Notes: generated from the sequence alone by a model not told the origin. A stretch of 64,000 nucleotides of DNA from Acidobacteriota bacterium (GCA_016716715.1 JADJVE010000005.1:248001-312000); one strand, 5' to 3'. Positions 43,026 to 50,485 are shown, counted from the stretch's first letter. A program made the numbers and translations.

Positions 43026-43047
43026 TTGTGGCGACAATTCGCCACAA
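43026..43047. promoter_or_regulatory. Perfect 9-bp-arm inverted repeat, candidate activator binding site
   Basis: TTGTGGCGA (43026-43034), spacer CAAT, and the exact complement TCGCCACAA (43039-43047). There is no T-tract, so it is not a terminator. It lies about 125 bp before the predicted start of the sigma-54 candidate promoter, the usual distance for an enhancer-type site of NtrC-class activators. Confidence 0.5.
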
Positions 43048-43135
43048 TGTAGCGATTAGGCACATTCACGCTAAGTAATTTGCTTAGAATGGTTAATAGG
43101 AATATGTGTTGCTCCGTTGTAATAGTGTGACGTAG

Positions 43136-43151
43136 TGGCGCATTTCTGGCC
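43136..43151 (+). promoter_or_regulatory. Candidate sigma-54 (-24/-12) promoter
   Basis: TGGCGCATTTCTGGCC has the invariant GG and GC ten bases apart. The -24 part matches TGGCAC at 5/6; the -12 part is weaker (TGGCC against TTGCA). It would drive the operon beginning at 43285. Confidence 0.35.
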
Positions 43152-43284
43152 TTCGCACGCCGCCCACACCACCCTCTAAGAAATCTTTCTTTCTCAATAC
43201 TTTACCTTCGCTTCAGCGCCGCATGCGTGGCGCCAACGGGGGTGGCGCGTCACTTGCTCTATCAGGGTCAACCGGAGCCAACCC

Positions 43285-43497
43285 ATGACGAGAAGCAACG
43301 ACACGAAGGTCCATGCCGCGCGATCCCTGGACGGCGTCGCGCTGTTCGCGCCTGCCGTGTCGTCCGCATCCTCCGCCGCATCGCGCCTCCTCGTGCCGCT
43401 CCTCGTGGCCGAGGCCGCCGCGTTCGGCGCTCTCGCCCTGTCGGGTAAGATTCCGGAGTCCCTGATCACCGCCCTTCGCGCGCTCCTGACGTTTTGA
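43285..43497 (+). CDS. Small hydrophobic protein of unknown function
   Basis: This is a 70-residue protein (MTRSNDTKVHAARSLDGVAL...) with one Ala/Leu-rich hydrophobic stretch (about residues 24-53: APAVSSASSAASRLLVPLLV then AEAAAFGALAL). That stretch could cross or attach to the membrane. No family is recognised. GGAG lies seven bases before the ATG, and its stop codon overlaps the TTG start of the RsbW-like kinase (TTGA), pointing to translational coupling. Because it leads the partner-switch operon behind a possible regulated promoter, it may be a small regulator or sensor of that switch; this is a guess from position only. Confidence 0.6.
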   Translation: MTRSNDTKVHAARSLDGVALFAPAVSSASSAASRLLVPLLVAEAAAFGALALSGKIPESLITALRALLTF

Positions 43498-43958
43498 AGA
43501 GTGAGGAACTGCCGTCCGCGATGCCATTCGTCGAGAGGCGTGAAGTCCATCTGACCATCCCGGTGGCCCCGGAGATGGAGATCGCCGCGACGGCGCAGGT
43601 TTCTGCGCTGGGCGAGTGGATGGAGATGGGCCGGGACAAGATCGACGAGGTCAAGATGGCCGTCGTCGAGGCCTGCATCAACGCCTTCGAGCACAGCGCG
43701 ACGCCGGATCGCAAGGTGGCCCTGGCGTTCCGCATCGGCTCGGACGACGACGGCCGCGGCGCCTACCTCGAGGTGGACGTCGCCGACGCGGGCCGGGGCT
43801 TCGACCCCACGCGCGTCAGGACCCCCGAGATCGCGACCGCCCTGAAGTCCAGTCGCAAGCGCGGATGGGGCATCAAGATCATCGAGAGCCTGATGGACGA
43901 CGTCCGCATCGAGAGCGGCGAGCACGGCACCCGCATCGTGATGCGGAAGTACCGGTAG
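43494..43958 (+). CDS. RsbW-like anti-sigma serine kinase (HATPase)
   Basis: This is a 154-residue kinase of the GHKL fold. The N-box helix is KMAVVEACINAFEHSA (about residues 60-75), the G1 box is VDVADAGRGFDP (about 97-108) and the G2 box lies around SRKRGWGIKIIESLMDDV (about 120-137). Family members bind and hold a sigma factor or other partner, and phosphorylate a STAS protein on Ser. TTG at 43494 overlaps the preceding stop; ATG at 43521 (MPFVERREVH) is the alternative. The STAS gene follows by 17 bp and the phosphatase gene after it, forming a full kinase-antagonist-phosphatase set. No sigma factor gene is in the window. Confidence 0.9.
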   Translation: MKSEELPSAMPFVERREVHLTIPVAPEMEIAATAQVSALGEWMEMGRDKIDEVKMAVVEACINAFEHSATPDRKVALAFRIGSDDDGRGAYLEVDVADAGRGFDPTRVRTPEIATALKSSRKRGWGIKIIESLMDDVRIESGEHGTRIVMRKYR

Positions 43959-43975
43959 GATATAGAGGGAGCCGA

Positions 43976-44338
43976 ATGAGCGAGACCCTGAAAGTCGTCG
44001 TGGAGCGGCCGGACGCGGCTGTCGCGATCCTGCGGACCGACGGCTACATCAACAACACCGGCGGCGAAGAGATCGCGAAGGAGGCGTACGCCCTCCTCGG
44101 CGGCGGCGTGACCCGCATCCTCCTCGACCTCGAGAAGACGAAGATCGTGAACTCGATCGGCATTTCGATCCTCATCGAGATCCTCGAAAAGCTGCTCGAC
44201 CAGGGAGGGAAGCTCGCTTTCTGCCGCCTGACGCCGACGATCGAGAAGACGTTCCAGATCATGGGTCTGGCGCAATATGCACGCATCTTCCCCGCTCCCG
44301 AGCCCGCCCTTGCCTGGCTCCGGGGCGAGTCCGAGTAG
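43976..44338 (+). CDS. STAS-domain anti-sigma antagonist
   Basis: This is a 120-residue single-domain STAS protein (SpoIIAA/RsbV class). The phosphorylatable serine is in KIVNSIGISILIEILEKL, near residue 58-60. GGKLAFCRLTPTIEKTFQIM and the final helix complete the fold. Unphosphorylated STAS proteins bind the RsbW-type kinase and free its target; the kinase phosphorylates the serine and SpoIIE-type phosphatases reverse it. Candidate phosphatases are encoded at 37366 and 44310. The ATG at 43976 has AGAGGGAG upstream. Confidence 0.92.
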   Translation: MSETLKVVVERPDAAVAILRTDGYINNTGGEEIAKEAYALLGGGVTRILLDLEKTKIVNSIGISILIEILEKLLDQGGKLAFCRLTPTIEKTFQIMGLAQYARIFPAPEPALAWLRGESE

Positions 44339-46028
44339 CATTTCCGCCTCGCCAGCGACCGCCGCGGGCGGCCACCGGCTGCTGGCGGCGCACGCCCGGC
44401 TCGCGGCGATCGACCCCTGGAGCGGGCGCGAGCGTCTCTTCGATGAGATCCTCGCCGCGCTTCTCCTCGGATCCGGCGCCTCGCGCGGGATCCTCCTCGA
44501 CCCCGTCCAGCCCGCCCGATCGGTGGCCGCCGGCCTGGACGCGTCCCCGGCCGCCCTGCTCGCGCTCGCCGCGCGCGTCGCGGCCGCGCCCCGCTCCACC
44601 GGCCCTCTGACGGCCGCCGACCTCGTCCCCCTCTTCGGAGACGCGTGCGCGCCGTTCGCGATTCCCCTCACGGCCCAGGAGCAGACCGTGGCCTTCGTCG
44701 TCCTCGGCACGCCGCCCGAGGATCCCGCGGGTTTCGCGTCGGCAACGGCCCACACGGCGTGGCTTCTCGACACGGTGCGGATGTCGGAGAAGGTTCAGAA
44801 GGCCGACTTCGAGCTGAAGTACCGCGTGTGGGAGCTCCAGAGCCTCTACGACGTCGGGCTCTCCATCGCCCGCACGCTCGACCTCGAGTCCCTCGCGGAC
44901 GACGTCCTCATGACGTCCGTGTCGCTCCTGAACGCGCGCTCCGGATCGCTCCTCGTGCGCGCGCAGGGCGACGAGGGCTTCTTCGCCAAGCACGTCGGCG
45001 AGCCGCTCCTGAACGCGGACGCGATCTACGAGGTGCCGGCGGGGGCCGTGCTCGCGAACGCGCGCGAGAGCCGGCCCGACTTCCTGAAGGACGCGCCTGC
45101 CGAGAAGCTTCTTCTCGTGCCGATCGCGGTCGAGAACCGCGCGCTCGGCGTCCTCGTCGTCGCCGACAAGGAGACGCGCGGGGGAGGAGTGGACGACTTC
45201 ACCGAGGCCGACGTGAGGGTCGCGAGCCTTTTCGCGAACCAGGCGGCGATCGCGCTCGAGAACGCGCGCCTCCACCGCGAGGCGGTCGAGAAGGAGAAGA
45301 TGGAGCGCGAGATGGAGCTCGCGGCCTCCATCCAGAAGACGATTCTTCCCGACGCGCTGCCGGAGGTCACGGGGCTCCTGCTCGCGGGCCGCAACCGTCC
45401 GACGAAGCAGGTCGGCGGCGATTACTTCGACGTCTACCCGCTGCCCGGCGGCCTCACGGCGCTCTGCGTGGCGGACGTCTCCGGCAAGGGCGTCCCCGCG
45501 GCGCTCCTCGTGTCGACCGTCCACGCGTGCCTCCACCTCCTGATTTCGAACCTCTCGGGCGACCTCCCGGCCCTCGTCGCCCGCGTGAACAAGCACCTCG
45601 TCCGCTTCTCCTCGACGCGCAAGTTCGCGACGCTGTTCGTCGCGGTCTTCGACCCGGCTTCGGGCCTCCTGCGCTACGTGAACGCCGGGCACAACCCGGG
45701 CCTGTGGCTCTCGGCCTCCGGCGCGACGCTGCTCCCGAGCGGCGGCGTCCCGGTCGGGATGATGCCGGCCGCCGTCCACCGGGAGGCCGCCGTGACCCTC
45801 GGGCCCGGCGACACGCTTCTCCTCTACTCGGACGGGATCACGGAGGCGCTCAACCGCGACGACGAGGAATTCGGGATGGACCGCCTCACCGAGCTCGCGC
45901 TGAACGGGCGTGGCCAGTCTCCCGCCGAGCTCCAGAGCCACATCTTCGGGGCCGTGAGCGACTTCACCGCGGGCGTCGCGCAGTACGACGACCAGACGGT
46001 GCTCATCGCCCGCGTCACGGGCGCGTGA
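44310..46028 (+). CDS. RsbU-type serine phosphatase with GAF domains
   Basis: This is a cytoplasmic 572-residue protein. Residues about 10-165 are a weak GAF-like region. A linker helix (KADFELKYRVWELQSLYDVG) leads to a clear GAF domain (about 175-330). A coiled-coil helix (EKEKMEREMELAASIQKTIL) joins it to the PP2C/SpoIIE domain (about 355-572), with metal residues in GGDYFDVYP, VADVSGKGVPAALLV, LYSDGITEAL and YDDQTVLIARV. It would dephosphorylate the STAS protein encoded just before it. TTG 44310 is my choice; ATG 44277 is possible but overlaps the STAS gene by 62 bp. The N-terminus is uncertain. Confidence 0.9.
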   Translation: MPGSGASPSSISASPATAAGGHRLLAAHARLAAIDPWSGRERLFDEILAALLLGSGASRGILLDPVQPARSVAAGLDASPAALLALAARVAAAPRSTGPLTAADLVPLFGDACAPFAIPLTAQEQTVAFVVLGTPPEDPAGFASATAHTAWLLDTVRMSEKVQKADFELKYRVWELQSLYDVGLSIARTLDLESLADDVLMTSVSLLNARSGSLLVRAQGDEGFFAKHVGEPLLNADAIYEVPAGAVLANARESRPDFLKDAPAEKLLLVPIAVENRALGVLVVADKETRGGGVDDFTEADVRVASLFANQAAIALENARLHREAVEKEKMEREMELAASIQKTILPDALPEVTGLLLAGRNRPTKQVGGDYFDVYPLPGGLTALCVADVSGKGVPAALLVSTVHACLHLLISNLSGDLPALVARVNKHLVRFSSTRKFATLFVAVFDPASGLLRYVNAGHNPGLWLSASGATLLPSGGVPVGMMPAAVHREAAVTLGPGDTLLLYSDGITEALNRDDEEFGMDRLTELALNGRGQSPAELQSHIFGAVSDFTAGVAQYDDQTVLIARVTGA

Positions 46029-47386
46029 GGCGCGCCGCGGCCCTCGCGGCGGGCCTGCTGACGGCCTTCGCCTGCACGTTCTCGGGCGAGACGACCGTGT
46101 CTCCGCACCGTCTCGTCAAGCCGCTGCCCGGCGGTCTCGTGAACTCGTACAACGCCGAGGAACAGCTCGGCCGCGGGTACATCCCCGAGGTCTCGGCGTT
46201 TCTCGTGTCCTCCGGCGGGAAGTCGCTGGAGGGCGTGCGCTACGACCGGCTGCTCGGGCAGGTTCTCCTCGAGCGCGGCGACTTTCGCGGCGCGTCCCCT
46301 CACCTCGAGCGCGCGTTCGCCGGCGTCGGCCGCGCCTCCGAGCGCGCCGAGATCGCGTGGCTGCTCTCGCAGGCCGCTTACTGGGAGGGCGACTTCACGG
46401 GCGCGGGCCGCTGGGCGCGCGCCGCGCAGCGCGAAGGCAAGCTCGTGCCCGAGGGCTGGGTCGTCTTTCTCGAGTCGCCGCCGCCCCGGCCCCTCTACGC
46501 CGGCGCGGCCGCCGGCGAGAGCGTGACGCTGCCCGTCGATTTCGGACGGCCGAACCTCGTCCGCCTCTCCGTGCGCGCGAACGGGCGGCCGCCGGAGGAG
46601 ATGGTCCTCGACTCGGGCGCGTCCGTCTCGCTCCTGACGGACAGCGCGGCCGAGCGCCTCGGCGTGCGCTTCACGCCGGGCGCCACGGCAGCGGCCCGCG
46701 GCCTGCACGAGACGGAGACGCCGATGCGCATGGGCTGGCTCGACTCCGTCCGCATGGGCGACCTCACGCTCACGGACGTGCCGGTCGGCGTCCTTCCCGA
46801 CGGCACGCTCACGTTCGAGACGGCGTCCCTCGGCGTCTTCAGGCTGAACGGCGTCCTCGGCGCGCACCTCATGAAGGAGTTCGACTGGCGCATCGAGTAC
46901 ATCGAGAAGCGCCTCTTCGCCCGGCGCGTGGACCCGAAGGCAGCCCGCGGCTCGAAGGACCAGAACATGTTCTTCCGCCGCATGAAGCCCATGGTCCGCA
47001 CGTCGCTGAACGGCCAGCCGTGGTCGCTCTTCCTCCTCGACACGGGCTCGGAACCCTCGATGGTCACGCGCGGCGGTCTGCGCAAGACGCGCCTCTTCGA
47101 GCCGGAGACGGCGTACCCGGTGACGCTCGAAGGCATCGGCAACTCGCGCGTGTCGTGGGGAAAGATCTCGAACGTGAGCCTCGGCGTCGACGCCTTCATG
47201 GTGCGGTTCAAGGACATCGTCGTGAAGGAGGAGGGCGATGGGCTCGAGGACGGAATCCTCGGCGCCTCGTTCCTCTCGAACTTCGACGTCGAGATCCGCT
47301 TCGGGTCGATGACGCTCGCGCTCGAGAACCCGGTCGAGCGCCGGCGGCGGGACGCGCGCGCGCCCGCGCAGGAGATCCCTCGATAG
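46025..47386 (+). CDS. Lipoprotein with two retropepsin-type aspartyl protease motifs
   Basis: This is a 453-residue protein. The short signal ends in a lipobox (LLTAFAC, about residues 12-18). Residues about 50-150 are helical and TPR-like (GVRYDRLLGQVLLERGDFRG). Two pepsin-type motifs follow in one chain: MVLDSGASVSLLTDSAAERL (Asp near residue 195) and FLLDTGSEPSMV (Asp near 338). Each is followed by a downstream hydrophobic-Gly segment (GVLGAHLMKEFDW, GILGASFLSNFDV) as in retropepsin/gag-asp folds. The two lobes could form an internal dimer with a complete active site, as in pepsin. The GTG at 46025 overlaps the phosphatase stop. Activity in the envelope is likely but untested. Confidence 0.85.
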   Translation: MRRAAALAAGLLTAFACTFSGETTVSPHRLVKPLPGGLVNSYNAEEQLGRGYIPEVSAFLVSSGGKSLEGVRYDRLLGQVLLERGDFRGASPHLERAFAGVGRASERAEIAWLLSQAAYWEGDFTGAGRWARAAQREGKLVPEGWVVFLESPPPRPLYAGAAAGESVTLPVDFGRPNLVRLSVRANGRPPEEMVLDSGASVSLLTDSAAERLGVRFTPGATAAARGLHETETPMRMGWLDSVRMGDLTLTDVPVGVLPDGTLTFETASLGVFRLNGVLGAHLMKEFDWRIEYIEKRLFARRVDPKAARGSKDQNMFFRRMKPMVRTSLNGQPWSLFLLDTGSEPSMVTRGGLRKTRLFEPETAYPVTLEGIGNSRVSWGKISNVSLGVDAFMVRFKDIVVKEEGDGLEDGILGASFLSNFDVEIRFGSMTLALENPVERRRRDARAPAQEIPR

Positions 47387-47387
47387 A

Positions 47388-48238
47388 ATGCTCCCTGTGA
47401 GGGGGAGTCGGATCGGGCTCGTGCCTTTGGCGCTGGGCGGGATCGCCCTCGCCGCCGCGTGCCGCCCGCCGGCGGATCCTATGGAAAAGAAACGCGAGCA
47501 GATGGTCGAGACGCAGATCGCGGCGCGCGGCATCCGCGACCCGCGCGTTCTCGCCGCGATGCGCAAGGTCCCGAGGCACCTCTTCGTCCCGGCCTCCGAG
47601 GCGGCGTCCGCCTACGACGACCGGCCGCTCCCGATCGGGAGCGGTCAGACGATCTCGCAGCCCTACGTCGTCGCCTTCATGACCGAGCAGCTCCGGCTCA
47701 CCGGGAAGGAGAGGGTGCTCGAGATCGGCACGGGCTCCGGTTATCAGGCCGCGATCCTCGCCGAGCTCGCCGCGAAGGTGTACTCGATCGAGATCCGTTC
47801 CGAGCTCGCGGAAGCGGCGACGGCCCGGCTGAAGGAGCTCGGGATCCGGAACGTCGAGGTGCGCGCCGCCGACGGCTACCGCGGCTGGCCCGAGGAGGCG
47901 CCGTTCGACGGCATCCTCGTGACGGCCGCGCCGGAGCGCGTCCCGCCACCGCTGCTCGAGCAGCTCGCGTCGACGGGGCGCATGGTGATTCCCGTGGGCG
48001 CCTTCTACCAGGAGCTGAAGGTCATCGAGCGCCAGGGCGGCGGATACACCGAGAAGAGCGTCCTGCCCGTTCGCTTCGTGCCGTTCGTCGGCGAGGCCGA
48101 AGGCGCGCCGCGCCCCGCCCCGCCGGGACGGGGGGGCCGGCCGATCGTGGGGTCGAGCCGGCGGAGGGGGGTCCGGGGGGGGGGGGGGGGGGGGGGGCCC
48201 CGAGCGAAGCCTCGCCGGACTTCCCGCAGCTCGGCTAG
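47388..48238 (+). CDS. pcm: Protein-L-isoaspartate O-methyltransferase, lipoprotein type (C-terminus disturbed by poly-G run)
   Basis: This enzyme methylates isoaspartyl residues in damaged proteins using SAM. Residues about 35-235 are a complete PCMT domain: MVETQIAARGIRDPRVLAAM, VPRHLFVP, IGSGQTISQPYVVAFM, then the SAM motif VLEIGTGSGYQAAILAEL and FDGILVTAAPERVP. The first 25 residues hold a signal and lipobox-like GGIALAAAC, so the protein is probably exported, which is unusual for this enzyme family. After residue about 245 the sequence turns Gly/Pro/Arg-rich and crosses a 23-base G run. The literal frame runs to 48287, into the opposite-strand DUF190 gene, but another frame ends plausibly at 48238 (SEASPDFPQLG). 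The end is therefore unreliable. Confidence 0.85.
48175..48197. repeat. 23-base poly-G run, probable sequencing or assembly artefact
   Basis: Twenty-three consecutive G residues follow several shorter G runs (48130-48175) in the 3' end of the pcm gene. Reading frame is inconsistent across it. Two-colour sequencing or low-coverage joins often make such runs; the true length and nearby bases should not be trusted. Confidence 0.8.
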
Positions 48239-48588
48239 GCCTTCTTCTTCGGCGCCCAGCGCAGGACGTCGACCTTCTCCATCGTGATGAGGACGCCGCA
48301 GGCGGCTTCCTCGAGGATCGGGTCGATGCGCTCGAGGTAACCGCGGATCTTCTCCTCGGTGTCCACGATCTCCACGACGATCGGAAGGTCCTCCGAAAGC
48401 TCGACGAGCCGCGCGCGGTGGACGACGCTCGAGGCGCCGTAGGACTCGATGCCGCGCAATACGGTCGCGCCCGAGAGCCCGCCCTCCCGCGCCTCGGCGA
48501 CGAGCACCTCGAAGAGCGGCCGGTGCCGGGCGCGGTCCATCTCGCCGATGTGGATGCGCAGCAGCTTGGCGGTCGTCACGTCTTTCAT
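48235..48588 (-). CDS. DUF190 domain protein
   Basis: This is a 117-residue cytoplasmic protein of the DUF190 family, a small ferredoxin-like/PII-like fold. It has the characteristic opening AKLLRIHIGEMDRARHRPLF and the segment GLSGATVLRGIESYGASSVV. The family is often encoded next to CrcB fluoride channels, as here (ATGA overlap with crcB), and may modulate them or bind a nucleotide; function is not established. The C-terminus is MEKVDVLRWAPKKKA. The end overlaps the pcm gene's probable end by 4 bp, so the poly-G problem does not touch this gene. Confidence 0.9.
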   Translation of the reverse strand: MKDVTTAKLLRIHIGEMDRARHRPLFEVLVAEAREGGLSGATVLRGIESYGASSVVHRARLVELSEDLPIVVEIVDTEEKIRGYLERIDPILEEAACGVLITMEKVDVLRWAPKKKA

Positions 48589-48968
48589 GAGCCGATCCTC
48601 CCGATCGAACGGCCGAGCAGGGTCCCGAGGAGCCCGAGGAAGACGGAGCCGCCGACGTAGAGCGTCGCGCGGAGAACGTCCTTCACGCTCAGGAGGCCCA
48701 GCGTCTCCCACGCGAACGACGAAAACGTCGTGAAGCCCCCGAGGATGCCGACCATGAGGAACGTGCGCGCCTCGGGTGAGAGCGCGGCGCGCTCGAGGCC
48801 GAGCGCCCCGACGAGGCCGATGGCGAAGCAGCCTGCGAGGTTCACCCAGAAGGTGCCGGTGGGAAACGGTCCCGGAAGGGTCCTCTGCAGCGCGCTCGCC
48901 ATCGCGTAGCGACACACCGACCCGATCCCCCCGCCCACGAAGACGAGCGCGAGGAGGGAGAGCCTCAT
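48585..48968 (-). CDS. crcB: Fluoride ion channel CrcB (Fluc)
   Basis: This 127-residue inner-membrane protein has four hydrophobic segments. Typical motifs are GGGIGSVCRYAM (about 12-23), PTGTFWVNLAGCFAIG (about 36-51) and GILGGFTTFSSFAWET (about 73-88, the Phe/Ser-rich fluoride path). CrcB dimers expel toxic fluoride. The ATG at 48968 is four bases from the stop of the FdhE gene upstream, and its end overlaps DUF190, so all three are one operon. No fluoride riboswitch is placed directly before it. Confidence 0.93.
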   Translation of the reverse strand: MRLSLLALVFVGGGIGSVCRYAMASALQRTLPGPFPTGTFWVNLAGCFAIGLVGALGLERAALSPEARTFLMVGILGGFTTFSSFAWETLGLLSVKDVLRATLYVGGSVFLGLLGTLLGRSIGRIGS

Positions 48969-48972
48969 CCGG

Positions 48973-49773
48973 TCAGATCCCCGCCCAGCCCGGCTCGAGG
49001 CGCGTCCAGCCCTCCTCGACCGCCCAGAGGTCCATCGCGAGCGAAACGAGGTCGTCCACCTCGGGCAGCGGCCGCGCGTCCAGCGTCAGGTCCAGCGACT
49101 TCACGTAGTGCCGGCACGTCTCGCAGGCTTCGATGCGGACGGCGGGATGCGCCTCCGTCTGGAAGGAGGGAAGCTTCGCGGGATCCTCTTCGTGGCACGC
49201 GGCGCAGCGGATGCGCGCGAACGGCCACTCGGTGCCGCAGAGCGCGCAGACGAGCGAGCGCGCCGCGCCCATCGACTCGGGCACCTCGCGCCGCACGCTC
49301 ACGACGGCTCCGTTTCCGCAGGCGGGGCAGTGGCTCTCGTGGCGCGGGCGCTCCAGCGTCACGCCGCGCGCGGCGAGGACCTCGGCGTACGGCCTCAGGA
49401 ACGCGCGCGCGAGGTAGTCCTCGCGGGCCTCCCGCTCGCCGCTCCAGTAGACCGAGAGGCGCGAGAGGGCCGTCTCGTCGTCGTCGGCTCGCCGCGCCTT
49501 CGCGGCCTCGGTCAGCTCGGGCGGCCCCTTCTCGGCCGCGTACGTCAGGAGCGGCGCGAAGAGGTCGAGCACCCTGTGGAAGTCGGCGGGAGTCCCCGTG
49601 AAGGCGTCGTCCACGTGGCGCGCATGGACGGCCGCGGCGAGCCGCCCCTGCAGCCGGAAGAGCCCGGCCGCGAACGCGAGCGGCTCGGCGACGAGCGGCG
49701 CTGCGGCGACGAGGCCGGTGGCGCGCGCCGCCCGCGCCTCGAAGGCCGCCGCCGGGTCGAGCGTCTTGGTCAC
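48973..49773 (-). CDS. fdhE: Formate dehydrogenase accessory protein FdhE
   Basis: This is a 266-residue rubredoxin-like protein. Residues 1-140 are the helical part. Four CxxC pairs follow: CPAC, CALC, CAAC and CETC (about residues 148-220), which bind iron in FdhE, a factor that helps mature respiratory formate dehydrogenases. The final segment VDDLVSLAMDLWAVEEGW is also typical. The start is GTG at 49773. No formate dehydrogenase genes are nearby; they must be elsewhere, or the protein serves another molybdo-enzyme. It sits 5 bp before the neighbouring crcB start, an arrangement I would not expect on functional grounds. Confidence 0.9.
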   Translation of the reverse strand: MTKTLDPAAAFEARAARATGLVAAAPLVAEPLAFAAGLFRLQGRLAAAVHARHVDDAFTGTPADFHRVLDLFAPLLTYAAEKGPPELTEAAKARRADDDETALSRLSVYWSGEREAREDYLARAFLRPYAEVLAARGVTLERPRHESHCPACGNGAVVSVRREVPESMGAARSLVCALCGTEWPFARIRCAACHEEDPAKLPSFQTEAHPAVRIEACETCRHYVKSLDLTLDARPLPEVDDLVSLAMDLWAVEEGWTRLEPGWAGI

Positions 49774-49777
49774 CGCC

Positions 49778-50485
49778 CTAGTTGAACGTCGCGTCGTGGG
49801 CCTTCTTGAGGTCTTCCCACTGCTTGCGGAAGTCCTTCTCCTGTTCCTTCGTGAAGACGCGGAAGGGGACCTGAATCATGCTGGTCGCGAACTGCACGTT
49901 CAGCCAGTACTGGCCGGGCTGGATGCCTCCGGGGACGTTGAAATAGAGGCGGCCCATGCAGTCGCGCGTGTCGCTCAGGTCGACGGTGTCGTAGGCGAGA
50001 CCCGGGCCGTTGAGGTCCGCGAAGAACTTCATGGCGCACGGGCGGCCGGGGCCGGCCGGGAAGTAGTTGATCGAGTCCTTGACGACCTTGGCCTTCTGGT
50101 TCAGCGGCCGGATGGCGTCGGCCTTCATGTACTCGTTCTGCGACATGAGCGGGACGGTCTTCCCGTCGGGGGTCTTGAGCGTCAGGTTCTCCCGCTTCAT
50201 CGTGTAGTCCTTCGCGCCCTCGCGCAGCGTGATGCCCACGTTGAGCAGGACCCACGGCTCTCCGAGCTCTTCCTGGACCATGCGGTACCCGAGGACGGCG
50301 TAGCCCTCGTTGTTGTAGGCCATGCGGACGAACTCGCCCTGGAGCGTCATGAGCTGAGGGACGTCCGCCTTCGGGGCCTGCATGCCCTGGAGGGAACCCT
50401 TGGGCTCCATCTGCGCGGCGAGAGGGCCGGCAGCGACCGACGCGAGGAGAACGGCGAACAGCGAAGCGATGATGCGTTTGTTCAT
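49778..50485 (-). CDS. Secreted 235-residue protein, paralogue of the gene at 55513
   Basis: I cannot name the family. The ATG at 50485 (MNKRIIASLFAVLLASVAAG) opens a signal peptide with cleavage near LAAQ (about residue 25); AAAGGACTC just upstream is the ribosome site. The mature domain includes GEFVRMAYNNEGYAVLGYRM, INYFPAGPGRPCAMKFFAD and GIQPGQYWLNVQFATSMIQV, and ends KQWEDLKKAHDATFN. Two cysteines could form a disulfide. It has exactly the same length as the paralogue at 55513 and most segments match. It is divergent from the sensor kinase gene, 47 bp away. Exported, probably periplasmic, role unknown. Confidence 0.85.
   Translation of the reverse strand: MNKRIIASLFAVLLASVAAGPLAAQMEPKGSLQGMQAPKADVPQLMTLQGEFVRMAYNNEGYAVLGYRMVQEELGEPWVLLNVGITLREGAKDYTMKRENLTLKTPDGKTVPLMSQNEYMKADAIRPLNQKAKVVKDSINYFPAGPGRPCAMKFFADLNGPGLAYDTVDLSDTRDCMGRLYFNVPGGIQPGQYWLNVQFATSMIQVPFRVFTKEQEKDFRKQWEDLKKAHDATFN

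Larger units (their letters stand above)
42995..43284 (+). promoter_or_regulatory. AT-richer regulatory intergenic region
   Basis: This 290-bp stretch has no gene I can support and is clearly less GC-rich than both sides. It holds the perfect inverted repeat at 43026-43047, a possible sigma-54 promoter at 43136-43151 and further GTGGCG half-sites near 43228 and 43250. It ends with a GGAG ribosome site before the ATG at 43285. Confidence 0.55.

Noticed and set aside
43013..43030. Intrinsic terminator after the sigma-54-type activator gene
   Set aside because: AAGGCCTTTTT has only a tiny palindrome and a 5-base T run; the perfect repeat that follows has no T-tract.
48175..48197. Poly-G run as a functional G-quadruplex or phase-variable tract
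   Set aside because: Neighbouring G runs and frame disturbance fit a sequence defect better; no evidence of function.
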